A stretch of 64,000 bases of DNA. It comes from Bifidobacterium breve (GTDB lineage: Bacteria > Actinomycetota > Actinomycetes > Nanopelagicales > Nanopelagicaceae). Positions 18,761-29,394 of the stretch are shown here, piece after piece; the first letter of the stretch is position 1; each line of letters opens with the position of its first letter. The translations under genes and the position numbers were made by a program. The notes under the pieces were generated by a model. It searched no databases and was not told where the DNA came from. It worked only from the letters and a program-made list of their open reading frames with translations. Location: positions 1 to 64,000 of the forward strand of contig CAMCXZ010000002.1 of assembly GCA_945883725.1 (NCBI GenBank), in the 5' to 3' direction.

Positions 18761-20074
18761 TTAACTGAATTCAGCTAGATTCTTTTCAGCTTCTTCTAGC
18801 CAAACTTTACGAGCAACTGCTGAATCAGCGGCCTCTTGTGCCTTCTTAGTATTCCCGGCAGCGGTGGCTTTAGCAGCAGCTTTTTCGTAATTGGCGATAG
18901 CCTCTGAGAGTTGGCGAACCACATCCGCAGCACGTGCCTTTGCGGCTGGATCAGATTTACGCCAAATTGTCGCTTCAGCCTCTTTGTATGCAGCCTCAAC
19001 AACTTCTAAGCGGGCATCAAGAGCTGCGCGCTTATCACGAGCAGTCATGCCAATTTTGCTCCACTGGTTCTGCAATTCACGAAGTACTTTCTTCTGCTCA
19101 GCTAAATCGGTAATCGGTAGCAAACTCTCAATTTCCATGATCAACGTATTGCGCTTTTCTAGATTTGCACCCATCGTAACTTCGCGCTTTTCTAGATCAG
19201 CATTCTTTGCGGCAAAGAAAGTATCTTGGGATGCTTTAAAGCGCGCCCAGAGTTTGGTGTCATCGCTCATCTTGCCGCGACCGGCAGCTTTCCAGGCATC
19301 CATAAGTGCTTTGAAACGACGAGCTGTTGCAACCCAGTCGGTTGAAGTCGCAAGACTTTCAGCCTCTGTTACTAATTTCTTCTTAGCTTCGGATACGAGA
19401 GAAGTTACTTCTTCAAGAGATGCGAAGTGGGTGCGACGACGCTTATCGAACTTATTTCGTGATGATGAGAAACGCTTCCAGAGATCGGTATCAGTTTTCT
19501 TATCTAAACGCGGGGCAGACTTCCACTCATCCAGCAGCGCCTTTAGGCGATCGCCGGTTACTTTCCAACTAGTTGAATCGCTAAGGGATTCCGCTTCAGC
19601 AACAATCTTTTCTTTTTCAATTAATACTTGAGCTAGACGCTCAGCTTTAACAATTTCTTCCGCAGCCTTCTTCGCCTCGTAAGCGCCGCGATGATCTTCA
19701 ATCAGCGGTGATAATTGCTCAACTGCCACAGCTAATGCGGCCAAGTCTCCGACACCATTTAATTCGCGAACTTGCTCGCGCAATTTTACTACCGCAGTTG
19801 TTGCGTCCCCTGGAACCATAGCCCCAGATTTAATGCGCGCAGATAACAAAGCAACTTCAGATGCAATCGCTTCAAATTTACGGACGAAGTAAGCGAGCGC
19901 TTCTTCGTTACTTTTGCCGGGGTAGGAACCAACCGGCTTATCGCCTTCTGGCGTAATTACAAAGACAGTGCCATCTTCACCAACGCGACCGAATCGAGCC
20001 GGGTCCCCAATAAGTGCTGAAGCTGCAGATACAACTGCGGGGGATTGGGTGGGAGTAATTGGATTCTCGATCAT
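18761..20074 (-). CDS. DUF349 repeat protein
   Basis: The 437-aa, highly charged and mostly helical protein has several DUF349 units, seen as repeated segments of the type W-x-x-x-x-x-R-x-K-A-L-x-D-x-W-K (for example around 170-190 and 245-265), each followed by lengths of K/A/E-rich predicted coiled coil. The family is widespread in actinobacteria next to rel; its molecular role is not established. The start has a good ribosome site (GAAAGGA) 7 nt upstream on the minus strand. A hairpin lies just before it in the presumed leader. Confidence 0.85.
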   Translation of the reverse strand: MIENPITPTQSPAVVSAASALIGDPARFGRVGEDGTVFVITPEGDKPVGSYPGKSNEEALAYFVRKFEAIASEVALLSARIKSGAMVPGDATTAVVKLREQVRELNGVGDLAALAVAVEQLSPLIEDHRGAYEAKKAAEEIVKAERLAQVLIEKEKIVAEAESLSDSTSWKVTGDRLKALLDEWKSAPRLDKKTDTDLWKRFSSSRNKFDKRRRTHFASLEEVTSLVSEAKKKLVTEAESLATSTDWVATARRFKALMDAWKAAGRGKMSDDTKLWARFKASQDTFFAAKNADLEKREVTMGANLEKRNTLIMEIESLLPITDLAEQKKVLRELQNQWSKIGMTARDKRAALDARLEVVEAAYKEAEATIWRKSDPAAKARAADVVRQLSEAIANYEKAAAKATAAGNTKKAQEAADSAVARKVWLEEAEKNLAEFS

Positions 20075-20096
20075 GGTGGATCCTTTCAGCGCGGTA

Positions 20097-20121
20097 GCTC
20101 TCGAGAAAATCTCGCAAGAGC
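20097..20121 (-). repeat. Inverted repeat in the 5' leader of the DUF349 gene
   Basis: On the minus strand GCTCT-TG-CGAG-ATTTT-CTCG-AGAGC forms a 9-bp hairpin with a 2-nt bulge, 22 nt upstream of the start codon and just before the ribosome site. No U-tract follows, so a terminator is unlikely. Confidence 0.45.
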
Positions 20122-20225
20122 CTTCGCTATTGGGTTAATTGATAGATGGCGAATCATTGGGGTGACGATGTACAAAAATGATCGAAATCATCGCCGCACT
20201 ACGTCGTTGGTTGGAAAGGTAAAGG

Positions 20226-20275
20226 TACCCTGTCCGCCTAGGGTATTTCCAATGGGCATTTGCCAGATATTGGAA
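20226..20275 (+). repeat. Two successive hairpins in the MBL-hisS-aspS leader
   Basis: TACCCT/AGGGTA (20226-20245, 8-nt loop) is followed immediately by TTCCAAT/ATTGGAA (20247-20275) enclosing a nested GGC-ATTT-GCC tetraloop hairpin. They lie 26-75 nt upstream of the start codon in the longest gap of the window between coding regions. No T-box sequence was recognised. Confidence 0.45.
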
Positions 20276-20300
20276 TTGAGCGTGAAAGGGTGAGGTAGCG

Positions 20301-20966
20301 ATGCTAGTTACAGGCTTCCCAGCTCAGATGTATGCCACTAATTGTTGGGTTTTGGCTACTGGCGAAGGCTCTGAGTGCATCGTTATTGATCCAGGCATGC
20401 CAGATGTTTCGATGGAGCTCGCAGATTTGCTGGACAAGCACCATTTAAAGCCAGTAGCAACTCTGATAACTCACGGACATCTTGACCACACATTTTCGGT
20501 CGTGCCGGTTTGTGATGGTTATGGAATCCCCGCCTACATTCACAGCGAAGATCGAAATCTTTTGAATGATCCGACCGCTGCTATCACGCCTGAGTTTCGT
20601 AGGATGTTGGACGGAATGAGTTTTAGCGAACCAAGAGAAGTTAGGGAGTTAAAGAGTGGCGAAGAATTCGAATTAGTTGGTCTAAAGATCAAGGCAATTC
20701 ATAGCCCAGGTCATACTCGAGGTTCGCTAATGTTTTTAGTTGATGGGCAGACACTCCTTAGTGGTGATGTGTTGTTCGCAGGTTCAGTCGGACGAACCGA
20801 TCTGCCTACTGGCTCAAGTGCAGATATGCAGATAACGCTGAGCAAGAAAGTTCTGACTTTGGACGATGAAATAAGAGTTCTCCCGGGTCACGGTCCAGAA
20901 ACTAAGATTGGTTATGAGCGAAAGAACAATCCGTATTTAATTGAAGCTGCGAGAGCGAGTAGATGA
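20301..20966 (+). CDS. MBL-fold metallo-hydrolase (glyoxalase II-like)
   Basis: The 221-aa metallo-beta-lactamase-fold protein has the metal motif THGHLDH (His58, His60, Asp62, His63), the second-shell HSPGHTRGS motif and a final metal histidine in LPGHGPET. The overall form resembles hydroxyacylglutathione hydrolase and persulfide dioxygenase relatives; glutathione is not expected in actinobacteria, so the natural substrate is unknown. A ribosome site (AAAGGGTGAGG) precedes ATG. hisS overlaps its stop by 4 nt. The same gene lies between rel and hisS in mycobacteria, with a peptidyl-prolyl isomerase gene that is missing here. Confidence 0.88.
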   Translation: MLVTGFPAQMYATNCWVLATGEGSECIVIDPGMPDVSMELADLLDKHHLKPVATLITHGHLDHTFSVVPVCDGYGIPAYIHSEDRNLLNDPTAAITPEFRRMLDGMSFSEPREVRELKSGEEFELVGLKIKAIHSPGHTRGSLMFLVDGQTLLSGDVLFAGSVGRTDLPTGSSADMQITLSKKVLTLDDEIRVLPGHGPETKIGYERKNNPYLIEAARASR

Positions 20967-22207
20967 TGAGGTTTCAAGCACCTAAAGGCGTTAGTGAGTA
21001 TGTCCCACCTCGCAGTAACGCTTTTGCATGGGTACGTTCAACTTTAGAGAGCACCATTACTGCGGCTGGCTATCAATTACTTGAGCTACCAATTTTTGAA
21101 GATACTGAATTATTCACCCGCATTGGTGCCTCAACTGATGTGGTTTCTAAAGAGATGTATACCTTTGAAGATCGTGGTGGGCGTTCAATCACCTTGCGCC
21201 CGGAAGGAACTGTTGGCGCACTACGTGCAGTTAACGAACATGGGTTAGATCGCGGCTCGCTGCCAGCAAAAGTTTATTACTGCGGTCCATTTTTCCGGGC
21301 AGAACGTCCGCAGAAAGGTCGCTATCGTCAATTTTATTCAATCGGCATCGAAGCAATCGGAACTCACGATGCAGCACTTGATGCCGAAGTAATTTCTATT
21401 GCAGATGCTGGTTTTAAGAAGTTAGGCTTGACTAAATATCGCCTAGAGCTGACTTCGCTCGGTGATGCCGAGTCACGCGCTGCACATCGGATAGATCTGG
21501 TGAAATTTATCGCTGGCCTCGATTTAGATGATGAAACAAAAGAGCGAGCGAAGTTAAATCCACTGCGGTTATTTGATGACAAGCGTGATGAAGTTCGTGA
21601 TCTAATGGCAAATGCGCCAATTCTGTTGGATTATTTATCGCCAGGGTCAAAAGCAAATTTCACCGAAGCACAAGAACATCTAACTACGATGGGGATTTCC
21701 TTTACGATTAATCCACGCATGGTCCGTGGTCTCGACTATTACACCGGCACGACATTTGAATTTGTGCACGATTTACTTGGTGCGCAATCAGGTATAGGCG
21801 GCGGTGGCCGATATGACGGTTTAATGGGTGAAATTGGTGGCCAAGATATATCTGGAATTGGTTTTGGAATCGGACTAGATCGCGCACTTCTAGCCGTTGA
21901 GGCCGAAGGCGTAGTTATTCCAGAAACTTTCGTGAGCGATCTATTTATTATTCCAATGGGGCAACCAGCTAAATCGGCCGCCCTAAAGTTCGCAGCCGAT
22001 CTACGTGCCGCTGGCTTTCAGATTGAGTTGGCATTCGGCGATCGCGCCCTAAAAACAGCTATGAAGATGGCTGATAAGAGTGGCGCACGATATTCGATAG
22101 TTATTGGCGATGAAGAAATGGCCAGTGGGGTCGGTGAAGTCAAAGAGATGAGCAGCGGATCTGTGAACTCGGTTAGACTTGACTCCTTAGCCAGCGCTTT
22201 GAAATAG
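20963..22207 (+). CDS. hisS: Histidyl-tRNA synthetase
   Basis: Class II synthetase that charges tRNA-His. The 414-aa protein has motif 1 around 30-60, motif 2 with [15 protein letters not shown], the histidine-specific motifs [13 protein letters not shown] and GGGGRYDGL, and a C-terminal anticodon-binding domain after about residue 325. Start ATG 20963 overlaps the preceding stop; a second ATG follows at once. Coupling to the MBL gene indicates a shared transcript, with aspS 55 nt downstream. Confidence 0.97.
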   Translation: MMRFQAPKGVSEYVPPRSNAFAWVRSTLESTITAAGYQLLELPIFEDTELFTRIGASTDVVSKEMYTFEDRGGRSITLRPEGTVGALRAVNEHGLDRGSLPAKVYYCGPFFRAERPQKGRYRQFYSIGIEAIGTHDAALDAEVISIADAGFKKLGLTKYRLELTSLGDAESRAAHRIDLVKFIAGLDLDDETKERAKLNPLRLFDDKRDEVRDLMANAPILLDYLSPGSKANFTEAQEHLTTMGISFTINPRMVRGLDYYTGTTFEFVHDLLGAQSGIGGGGRYDGLMGEIGGQDISGIGFGIGLDRALLAVEAEGVVIPETFVSDLFIIPMGQPAKSAALKFAADLRAAGFQIELAFGDRALKTAMKMADKSGARYSIVIGDEEMASGVGEVKEMSSGSVNSVRLDSLASALK

Positions 22208-22262
22208 GCGCAGGACTACGTAATTCGAATTGATTAACCAATAAGGAAGCTAGGTAGCTAAA

Positions 22263-24011
22263 TTGATCCGTACGCACGGGGCAGGCACAATCCGCAAGAG
22301 CCAAGTTGGGCAGACCATCACCTTGGCTGGTTGGGTTGCACGTCGCCGTGATCACGGTGGAGTTGCCTTCATTGATTTTCGCGATGCCACTGGTTGGGTT
22401 CAAGTAGTTATCCGCGATGAAGCTATCGCCAATATGTTGCGCGCCGAGTGGTGTCTAAAAATCACTGGTGTTGTTTCTGAGCGCCCAGCAGGTAACGAAA
22501 ATACCAATGTCGCAACAGGTGAGATCGAAATTATGGCCGACGAAGTGATCGTGCTGAGCGAAGCTGCAGCCTTGCCTTTTCCGGTCGATAGTGGCGATGA
22601 ATCAAATATTTCGGAAGAAGTTAGGTTGAAGTATCGATATTTAGATCTTCGTCGTGAAAAGCCAGCCGCTAATCTTCGCATGCGCTCAAAGGTGACGGCT
22701 GCGATTCGTCGAGTTATGGATTCTGAAGAATTCCTGGATATTGAAACGCCTTACTTAACTAGGTCAACACCAGAAGGTGCTCGCGATTTCTTGGTTCCAG
22801 TTCGTTTGCAACCAGGTTCTTGGTATGCCTTGCCACAATCACCGCAGTTGTTCAAGCAACTTTTAATGGTTGCTGGCATGGAGAAGTACTACCAAATAGC
22901 TCGTTGTTTCCGCGATGAAGATTTTCGCGCTGATCGGCAACCAGAATTTACGCAGCTCGACATTGAAATGTCCTTCATCGATCAAGAAGACATCTTGGCA
23001 ATAGCCGAGAAAATTGTTTCGACAGTTTGGCGCGAAACCGTTAACTACGAGATTGCCCTGCCACTTAAGCGGATGACTTATGCCGATGCGATGGCAGATT
23101 ATGGTTCAGACAAACCAGATCTTCGATTTGGTCAGAAACTAGTTGAGCTAACTAACTTCTTTAGTGAAACTCCATTCCGCGTATTCCAAGCTCCCTACGT
23201 TGGCGCAGTTGTTATGCCAGGGGGAGCAGATTCCCCTCGTCGCGAGTTGGATGCATGGCAAGACTGGGCTAAAGCGCGCGGAGCAAAAGGACTTGCTTAT
23301 ATTTTAGTAGATGCTGACGGCACCTTAGGTGGCCCAGTGGCCAAGAATCTTTCCGAGAAAGAGCTAGCCGGAATTGTTGCTGCGGCAAGTGCTGCACATG
23401 GCGATGCGATTTTCTTCGCTGCCGGCGAACGCGCTGCTTCGCAGAATTTGTTGGGCGCAGTTCGTAATGAAATTGGTAAGCGTTGCAATCTAATTAATGA
23501 AGGCGCTTGGGAATTTCTCTGGGTTGTAGATGCGCCAATGTTTGAACCAACAGATGGCGGCGGCTGGACTGCAGTTCACCACCCATTTACTGGTCCAAAG
23601 CCAGAGTTCGCTACAACTTTTAAGGATAATCCAGCATCGGCTCTGGCCTATGCCTATGACATTGTTTTAAACGGTACCGAATTAGGCGGCGGTTCAATTC
23701 GTATTCACGATCGCAATATGCAAAAGCAGGTCTTCGAAGTCATCGGATTAACTGATGAAGAAGCAAACAGCAAGTTTGGCTTCTTGCTAGATGCCTTCAA
23801 TTACGGACCACCTCCTCACGGCGGAATTGCCTTAGGGCTAGATCGGGTATGCGCACTTCTAAGTGGATCAGAATCAATTCGCGAAGTGATCGCATTTCCA
23901 AAGACTGCATCCGGTGGTGACCCATTAACTGGTGCGCCAACTCCAATCACTCCTGCCCAACGCAAGGAAGCGGCAATTGACTGGGTTCCAGAAGTGGCTG
24001 AGACGAAGTAG
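22263..24011 (+). CDS. aspS: Aspartyl-tRNA synthetase (bacterial type)
   Basis: Class II synthetase of 582 aa with an N-terminal OB-fold anticodon domain ([19 protein letters not shown] near 22-40), the catalytic core with [18 protein letters not shown], the bacterial GAD insertion (about 285-415) and motif 3 [13 protein letters not shown]. The start is TTG: the first in-frame codon after a TAG at 22251, and translation must begin there to include the conserved [18 protein letters not shown] and AGGTAG upstream may serve as ribosome sites. Whether it also charges tRNA-Asn cannot be read from the sequence. Confidence 0.95.
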   Translation: MIRTHGAGTIRKSQVGQTITLAGWVARRRDHGGVAFIDFRDATGWVQVVIRDEAIANMLRAEWCLKITGVVSERPAGNENTNVATGEIEIMADEVIVLSEAAALPFPVDSGDESNISEEVRLKYRYLDLRREKPAANLRMRSKVTAAIRRVMDSEEFLDIETPYLTRSTPEGARDFLVPVRLQPGSWYALPQSPQLFKQLLMVAGMEKYYQIARCFRDEDFRADRQPEFTQLDIEMSFIDQEDILAIAEKIVSTVWRETVNYEIALPLKRMTYADAMADYGSDKPDLRFGQKLVELTNFFSETPFRVFQAPYVGAVVMPGGADSPRRELDAWQDWAKARGAKGLAYILVDADGTLGGPVAKNLSEKELAGIVAAASAAHGDAIFFAAGERAASQNLLGAVRNEIGKRCNLINEGAWEFLWVVDAPMFEPTDGGGWTAVHHPFTGPKPEFATTFKDNPASALAYAYDIVLNGTELGGGSIRIHDRNMQKQVFEVIGLTDEEANSKFGFLLDAFNYGPPPHGGIALGLDRVCALLSGSESIREVIAFPKTASGGDPLTGAPTPITPAQRKEAAIDWVPEVAETK

Positions 24012-24063
24012 TTCGACGCCTAAGCGGTAGGATTTACTTAATTATTTAGCTAGAGGAGATGTC

Positions 24064-24429
24064 ATGAGCGCAGGCGGGATTGCCTTAATCATTTGTGCAG
24101 TGTCGCTATTTGCAATAGCCGTCGCTATTGCCTACGCAGTTATTCGCTTTGGTCGTTTAATCGACGAGGCATCGGTCTCTCTTAAGTCCCTTACCGAAGA
24201 GACAGTGCCACTGCTAGATGGTGTCACACAGACCGTAAATTTAGTAAATGGGCCGCTCGAGAGTTTTAACAAAATCACCAAAAACGTTGAGAATATTTCC
24301 ACTAAAGCATCTGAGGCAACTTCAAGTTTTGTTGATAAAGGCGGACCCGCGCTAAAGATTGCCGGAGCGCTTATTGGCGCAGCTGGTGCGTCAAAGAAGC
24401 GTAAAGCTAAAAAGACAAAGGCAGAGTGA
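24064..24429 (+). CDS. DUF948 membrane-anchored protein
   Basis: The 121-aa protein has one N-terminal TM helix (about 5-27), then an amphipathic helical stretch (VTQTVNLVNGPLESFNKITK) and a Lys-rich tail ending KKRKAKKTKAE. This layout is that of DUF948 proteins, which lie between aspS/rarA and alaS in many actinobacteria. Function is not established. A strong AGAGGAG ribosome site lies 7 nt before ATG. Confidence 0.8.
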   Translation: MSAGGIALIICAVSLFAIAVAIAYAVIRFGRLIDEASVSLKSLTEETVPLLDGVTQTVNLVNGPLESFNKITKNVENISTKASEATSSFVDKGGPALKIAGALIGAAGASKKRKAKKTKAE

Positions 24430-24438
24430 TCAGCAACA

Positions 24439-27114
24439 GTGGAATCTGCCGAGATACGTTCACGTTGGCTGCGCTTTTTCGAATCTGAGAACGCTCAAGG
24501 TTTAACGCATACTGTAGTTCCATCTGCATCCTTAATTGCCGATGATCCCAATTTGCTCTTGGTGAATGCCGGCATGGTGCCATTCAAGCCATTCTTCTTA
24601 GGTGAAGTAACACCGCCCTATGCACGCGCAACATCAGTCCAAAAGTGTGTTCGTACTCTAGATATTGACGAAGTTGGCAAGACAACTCGTCACGCTTCAT
24701 TTTTTCAGATGTGCGGCAACTTCTCATTCGGTGATTACTTCAAAGAAGGCGCAATCGCACTTGCCTGGGAGTTACTAACTAAGCCAATTGCTCAGGGCGG
24801 ATATGGCTTTCCAGAAGACAAGTTATGGGTGACTGTTTTTCATACTGATGATGAAGCTGCTGATATTTGGCATCACAAGATGGGTGTGCCAAAGGAGCGA
24901 ATCCAACGTCGCGGAATGGCCGATAACTTCTGGTCTATGGGTGTACCGGGGCCATGCGGTCCATGTTCTGAAATTTATTACGATCGCGGTCCGGCTTATG
25001 GCGCTGAGGGTGGTCCAATAGCCGATGAAAATCGTTACTTAGAAATCTGGAACTTAGTGTTCATGCAGAATGAACGTGGAGCAGGCACCAGCAAAGATGA
25101 TTATCCAATTCTAGGAGAGCTGCCAGCTAAAAGTATTGATACTGGTTTAGGTCTAGAACGTACAGCGGCACTTCTTCAAGGTGTTGAGAACATCTATGAA
25201 ATTGATACCACTATGCAAATATTGAATATGGCTAGTTCATTAACTGGCATCAACTATGGCAAGGATGAAAAGTCAGATATTTCACTACGAGTTATTGCCG
25301 ATCATGCCCGAACTTCAGCAATGCTTATTGGTGATGGCGTAACGCCCGGAAATGAAGGCCGTGGCTATGTATTACGCAGAATGATGCGTCGTACTATTCG
25401 AAATATGCGTTTACTCGGCTCTCATGATCCAATTATTTCTGAGTTAACAAGAGCTGCTATTGGCGCTATGGCTCCGCAATATCCAGAACTAGTCGCTGCG
25501 CAAGACCGTATTTTGGCCGTGTCAGTAGCTGAAGAAGAAAGTTTCTTACAAACTCTTAAGAGCGGAACCCAAATTTTTGATCTAGCGGCAACAGCGCTTA
25601 AGGCCAAGAAGGTTTCCACTCTGGGCGGCGAAGAGGTATTTAAATTGCACGATACCTACGGTTTCCCATATGACTTAACTCTTGAAATGGCGCAAGAAGT
25701 TGGATTACAGATCGACACTGAAGGTTTTCAGCGTCTAATGAAAGAACAGAAAGATCGCGCTAAAGCAGATGCGCGCGCTAAGAAATCTGGCCACACCGAC
25801 TTGTCGCAGTACAAGCAGATCGCAGATGGATCAGGCTTATCAACTTTCCTTGGCTACACGCATACTGAAGCCGAAGGCAAGATCAATGGTCTATTAGTTG
25901 ATGGAGTAATTGCGAAAAGCGCAAAAAGTGGTGACGAAGTTGAAGTAATTCTTGATCGCACGCCGTTTTATGCAGAGGGAGGCGGCCAGTTAGCTGACGC
26001 CGGAATTATCAAATTGGCCAATGGCGCAATTGTTGAGATCGACGATGTCCAAGCGCCGGTAAATGGTCTATCAGTTCACCGCGGGCGAGTAGTGAGCGGT
26101 GAGGTTGAAGTTGGCCAAAGCGCTCTTGCGACTATTGACCAAGAACGTCGTGATGCTATTTCTCGCGCACACACTGCAACACATATGGTGCATAAAGCTT
26201 TCCGCGAAGTTCTGGGTGAAACCGCTACGCAAGCAGGCTCTGAAAACTCACCAGGCCGATTCCGTTTTGATTTCCCAGCAACTGGCGCAGTTTCAGATGC
26301 CGCCCTCGATGAAGTTGAGTCACGCGTTAATACTTTGTTGCTAGATAACCTTGAAGTTACTGCGCAGAGCATGTCGCAAGCTGAGGCAAAAGCAATTGGT
26401 GCGATGGCTTTGTTTGGCGAAAAATATGGCGACACAGTTCGGGTTGTGAGTGTCGGCGATTGGGCGCGTGAACTATGCGGGGGCACACACGTAACGCGAT
26501 CCGGTCAACTAGGTGTTGTAAAGCTACTTAGTGAATCTTCAATTGGTGCTGGCGTTAGACGCGTTGAAGCTTTAGTGGGCGTGGATGCGTACAAGTTCTT
26601 GGCCAGAGAGCATTTACTTTTGAACTCATTGACTCAAATCATTAAGGGTGCTCGCGTTGATGAATTGCCTGAGCGCATTAATGATCTGTTAGAGAAAATC
26701 AAAGAGATTGAAAAAGAGTTAGCCGCGGTTCGCTCGGCGCAAGCTTTAGGCACCGTCTCGGCCATCGCTGAGTCAGTTGCTAAAGTTGGTCAAATTGATT
26801 TGATCACCGCAGTGTTACCTGGTGAAATTTCTGGCGATGATCTGCGCACAATTTCACTTGATCTACGAAATCGTTTTACAACTTCGGTAATTGCACTCAT
26901 CAGTTCAGCAGCCGGCAAGTCAGTCCTGGTCGTTGCTGCTTCTGATTCAGCTCGTGCTCTTGGCGCTAAATCAGGTGCACTGGTGAAAATTGGCTCAGCC
27001 GTACTTGGTGGTGGCGGTGGCGGTAAAGATGATTTCGCTCAAGGTGGCGGAACAGATGCCAGCAAAGCTGGCGAAGCGCTTGCCGCAATAACAGCTGCAG
27101 TGGCAGCGCTATAA
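24439..27114 (+). CDS. alaS: Alanyl-tRNA synthetase
   Basis: The 891-aa enzyme is full length: class II catalytic core (about 1-240, with [19 protein letters not shown]), helical tRNA-recognition region, editing domain with zinc ligands His578 and His582 (HTATH) and Cys680 and His684 (CGGTH), and a C-Ala domain ending in the glycine-rich [15 protein letters not shown]. The editing site is intact, so mischarged serine and glycine should be cleared. The start is GTG, 9 nt after the DUF948 stop. Confidence 0.97.
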   Translation: MESAEIRSRWLRFFESENAQGLTHTVVPSASLIADDPNLLLVNAGMVPFKPFFLGEVTPPYARATSVQKCVRTLDIDEVGKTTRHASFFQMCGNFSFGDYFKEGAIALAWELLTKPIAQGGYGFPEDKLWVTVFHTDDEAADIWHHKMGVPKERIQRRGMADNFWSMGVPGPCGPCSEIYYDRGPAYGAEGGPIADENRYLEIWNLVFMQNERGAGTSKDDYPILGELPAKSIDTGLGLERTAALLQGVENIYEIDTTMQILNMASSLTGINYGKDEKSDISLRVIADHARTSAMLIGDGVTPGNEGRGYVLRRMMRRTIRNMRLLGSHDPIISELTRAAIGAMAPQYPELVAAQDRILAVSVAEEESFLQTLKSGTQIFDLAATALKAKKVSTLGGEEVFKLHDTYGFPYDLTLEMAQEVGLQIDTEGFQRLMKEQKDRAKADARAKKSGHTDLSQYKQIADGSGLSTFLGYTHTEAEGKINGLLVDGVIAKSAKSGDEVEVILDRTPFYAEGGGQLADAGIIKLANGAIVEIDDVQAPVNGLSVHRGRVVSGEVEVGQSALATIDQERRDAISRAHTATHMVHKAFREVLGETATQAGSENSPGRFRFDFPATGAVSDAALDEVESRVNTLLLDNLEVTAQSMSQAEAKAIGAMALFGEKYGDTVRVVSVGDWARELCGGTHVTRSGQLGVVKLLSESSIGAGVRRVEALVGVDAYKFLAREHLLLNSLTQIIKGARVDELPERINDLLEKIKEIEKELAAVRSAQALGTVSAIAESVAKVGQIDLITAVLPGEISGDDLRTISLDLRNRFTTSVIALISSAAGKSVLVVAASDSARALGAKSGALVKIGSAVLGGGGGGKDDFAQGGGTDASKAGEALAAITAAVAAL

Positions 27115-27119
27115 CTCAA

Positions 27120-27548
27120 ATGCAAAGAGGTCGCCGGATCGCCTTTGATTATGGTGATGTGCGAATCGGTGTTGCCATTTCAGATCCAGATTCCATTTTG
27201 GCGTCGCCTCTGACCACTCTTTCTAGTGGCGATCCCAAACTCATGGCGCAAATATCAGAACTTATAGCCGAGCATGAACCTGTTGCATTTTACGTCGGTG
27301 ATCCACTTAATCTTTCTGGTCAATCGAGCACTTCGGCGCAAAAAGCATCAGTATTCGGTGAAGAATTGCGTTCAATATTCAATCTACCCGTAACCATGAT
27401 CGATGAACGCTTATCAACAGTTTCAGCCATAAATGCAATGCGGCAAAGCGGAATAAATGCCAAGAATGCTCGCAGCAAAATTGATATGGCAGCAGCGGTG
27501 GCGATTCTTGAACAAGGGTTAGCGATGGAAAAGGCGAAAGATGCTTAA
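27120..27548 (+). CDS. yqgF: Putative pre-16S rRNA nuclease (YqgF/RuvX)
   Basis: The 142-aa RNase H-fold protein begins RRIAFDYGDVRIGVAISD, with the first catalytic Asp, and has DERLSTVSA and DMAAAVAIL segments typical of YqgF. It is expected to finish maturation of the 16S rRNA 5' end. It lies between alaS and mltG as in most actinobacteria. Its last 8 nt overlap mltG. Confidence 0.92.
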   Translation: MQRGRRIAFDYGDVRIGVAISDPDSILASPLTTLSSGDPKLMAQISELIAEHEPVAFYVGDPLNLSGQSSTSAQKASVFGEELRSIFNLPVTMIDERLSTVSAINAMRQSGINAKNARSKIDMAAAVAILEQGLAMEKAKDA

Positions 27549-28569
27549 TCGCCAATCTCTGAAGCGCCTAAGTATTGCTGGTATTTTTATCCTCGCTCTT
27601 ACCCTTGGATTGCGCGAGATGAACCAATCAGGTGCGGGATACGCGAACTTTCCGGATCGAGTCGTTTCGAATACCGAGGAGAACGTTTCAATTTCGATCC
27701 CATCTGGGGCAACTGGAGCGGAGATTGCGAAAGTACTTCAAACGGCTGGAGTAGTTGCGTCGGCGGAAAGTTTCTTTAGAGCAGCAGTCGCGAATCCGAA
27801 AGCAGCATCTATCGCGCCTGGCACACACTTGCTCTCTCTAAAAATCAGTGGGAAAGCTGCACTTGAGCAATTGCTTGATCCAATGCGCATAGTTGACTTA
27901 ATCAAAATTGTAGAAGGCGCGTGGAATTCTGAAATTTTTAGAAATATGACTAAGACGAGAATTTGGTCAGAAGATCCCGCTCAATCGGCCAAGAAGGTAG
28001 CCCTCCCAAAAGGCATCACATCGCTCGAAGGTGTTCTATTTCCTGCGCAATATAGTTTCGCTGAAGGAACCACTCAGGTTGAAGCACTGCAAAGTATGGT
28101 CAATAAGTTCGAACAAGTGGTTTCAAACCTTGATTTTTTCGATCCAGCTGGAAAAATGAATATTCAACAATTGGTCACAGTCGCATCGCTAGTCCAAGCC
28201 GAAGGTGATACTAAAGATTTCGCTCAAATCTCTCGAGTAATTAGAAACCGTCTGGCGATCGGCATGCCGCTGCAACTCGATTCGACTGTTCACTATCTGA
28301 AAAATACTCGCGGTCAGATATTCCTGAGCAATAATTCAACGAAGTTAAAGTCGCCATACAACACTTACCAGAATTACGGATTGCCGCCAGCTCCTATCGG
28401 AAATCCAGGTTTGGCAGCACTTAAAGCGGCCATCGCACCAGCCGATGGAGATTGGCTATTCTTTATAACCGTGGCACCAGGAGATACGCGCTTTACTAAA
28501 TCATTTTCTGAGTTCAATACATGGAAGTTGCTGTATCAAAAGAATCGAAAGGCGGGTGCATTCGAGTGA
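27541..28569 (+). CDS. mltG: Endolytic murein transglycosylase MltG (YceG-like)
   Basis: Membrane-anchored lytic transglycosylase that cleaves nascent peptidoglycan strands. The 342-aa protein has a short cytoplasmic N-terminus, one TM helix (about 9-25) and an extracytoplasmic YceG domain. The catalytic glutamate lies in VASLVQAEG, and the substrate groove motif YNTYQNYGLPPAPIGNPG is conserved. aroE overlaps its stop by 4 nt. Confidence 0.92.
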   Translation: MLNRQSLKRLSIAGIFILALTLGLREMNQSGAGYANFPDRVVSNTEENVSISIPSGATGAEIAKVLQTAGVVASAESFFRAAVANPKAASIAPGTHLLSLKISGKAALEQLLDPMRIVDLIKIVEGAWNSEIFRNMTKTRIWSEDPAQSAKKVALPKGITSLEGVLFPAQYSFAEGTTQVEALQSMVNKFEQVVSNLDFFDPAGKMNIQQLVTVASLVQAEGDTKDFAQISRVIRNRLAIGMPLQLDSTVHYLKNTRGQIFLSNNSTKLKSPYNTYQNYGLPPAPIGNPGLAALKAAIAPADGDWLFFITVAPGDTRFTKSFSEFNTWKLLYQKNRKAGAFE

Positions 28570-29375
28570 GGACGTTTAATGGCGCAGTACTGGGTTCGCC
28601 AATTTCGCATTCTCTTTCCCCGGTTATTCATCAAGTTGCCTATGAATGTTTAGAAATCTCGGCCAAGTACACAGCTGTAGAAGTTCGTGGCGGCAAACTC
28701 GCGAAATATCTAGAATCAACACCGCCAGAATTAAATAGCTTTTCATTGACTATGCCACTAAAGGAAGAACTGGTTGATTTAGGTTTCCCAACTTCTGAAT
28801 TAGCTCAACGAATTAGAAGTGGCAATACTTTGATCAAAGTCGGAGATTCCTGGAAAGTTGATAATACTGATGTGGTTGGTTTCCAACAAAGTGTCGCAGC
28901 AAAGACGAATGCTACATTTCAAAACATTTTGATTTTGGGCGGGGGAGCAACAGCTCGGGCAGCAATTGCGGCTTTCGATAGCGTCGGAGTCTCCATCGAT
29001 GTTGCAAGTCGCAGCGAACATCGCAGCGCAAGTTTGACAAAGTCAGCTCTTTTTGCGCCAGTTTCAATAATCGGTTTTGATGAGCATATCAATTGGTCAA
29101 AATATGATTTGATAATCAATACTTCACCTGCCGGTGCTGCTGACGAGCTAGTTGGAAAGATTGCTGGCGCAAGCGCACTTCTATTTGAATCACTTTACAA
29201 TCCTTGGCCTACCGCTTTGATGGGTTTCTGGCGAAATGTGGGCCTTGAAAGTATTGATGGCCTAGATTTGTTGGTTCACCAAGCCATTTCGCAGATCGCT
29301 ATTTTCGCTGACACGCCAGTTAAGAGATCACAACTCGCACCTCTGATGCGAGAAGCTGCTTTGAAACGACTGTAA
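28566..29375 (+). CDS. aroE: Shikimate dehydrogenase
   Basis: Reduces 3-dehydroshikimate to shikimate with NADPH. The 269-aa protein has the substrate motif SPISHSLSPVIH (near 11-22), the catalytic lysine in LTMPLKEEL and a nucleotide-binding loop LGGGATARA. The GTG at 28566 overlapping the mltG stop (GTGA) is preferred to an in-frame ATG at 28521 because family members begin just before the SPxSHSxSP motif. Confidence 0.9.
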   Translation: MRTFNGAVLGSPISHSLSPVIHQVAYECLEISAKYTAVEVRGGKLAKYLESTPPELNSFSLTMPLKEELVDLGFPTSELAQRIRSGNTLIKVGDSWKVDNTDVVGFQQSVAAKTNATFQNILILGGGATARAAIAAFDSVGVSIDVASRSEHRSASLTKSALFAPVSIIGFDEHINWSKYDLIINTSPAGAADELVGKIAGASALLFESLYNPWPTALMGFWRNVGLESIDGLDLLVHQAISQIAIFADTPVKRSQLAPLMREAALKRL

Positions 29376-29394
29376 GAAGTTTTTACACACTAAT

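Noticed and set aside
20045-20293. Possible 82-codon plus-strand gene in the gap before the MBL gene
   Set aside because: It begins inside the DUF349 gene on the other strand, has no ribosome site, crosses three inverted repeats and shows no recognisable sequence.
20075-20300. T-box leader for hisS/aspS
   Set aside because: No AGGGUGGNACCGCG-like T-box sequence or specifier-loop architecture could be found, and the MBL gene comes first.
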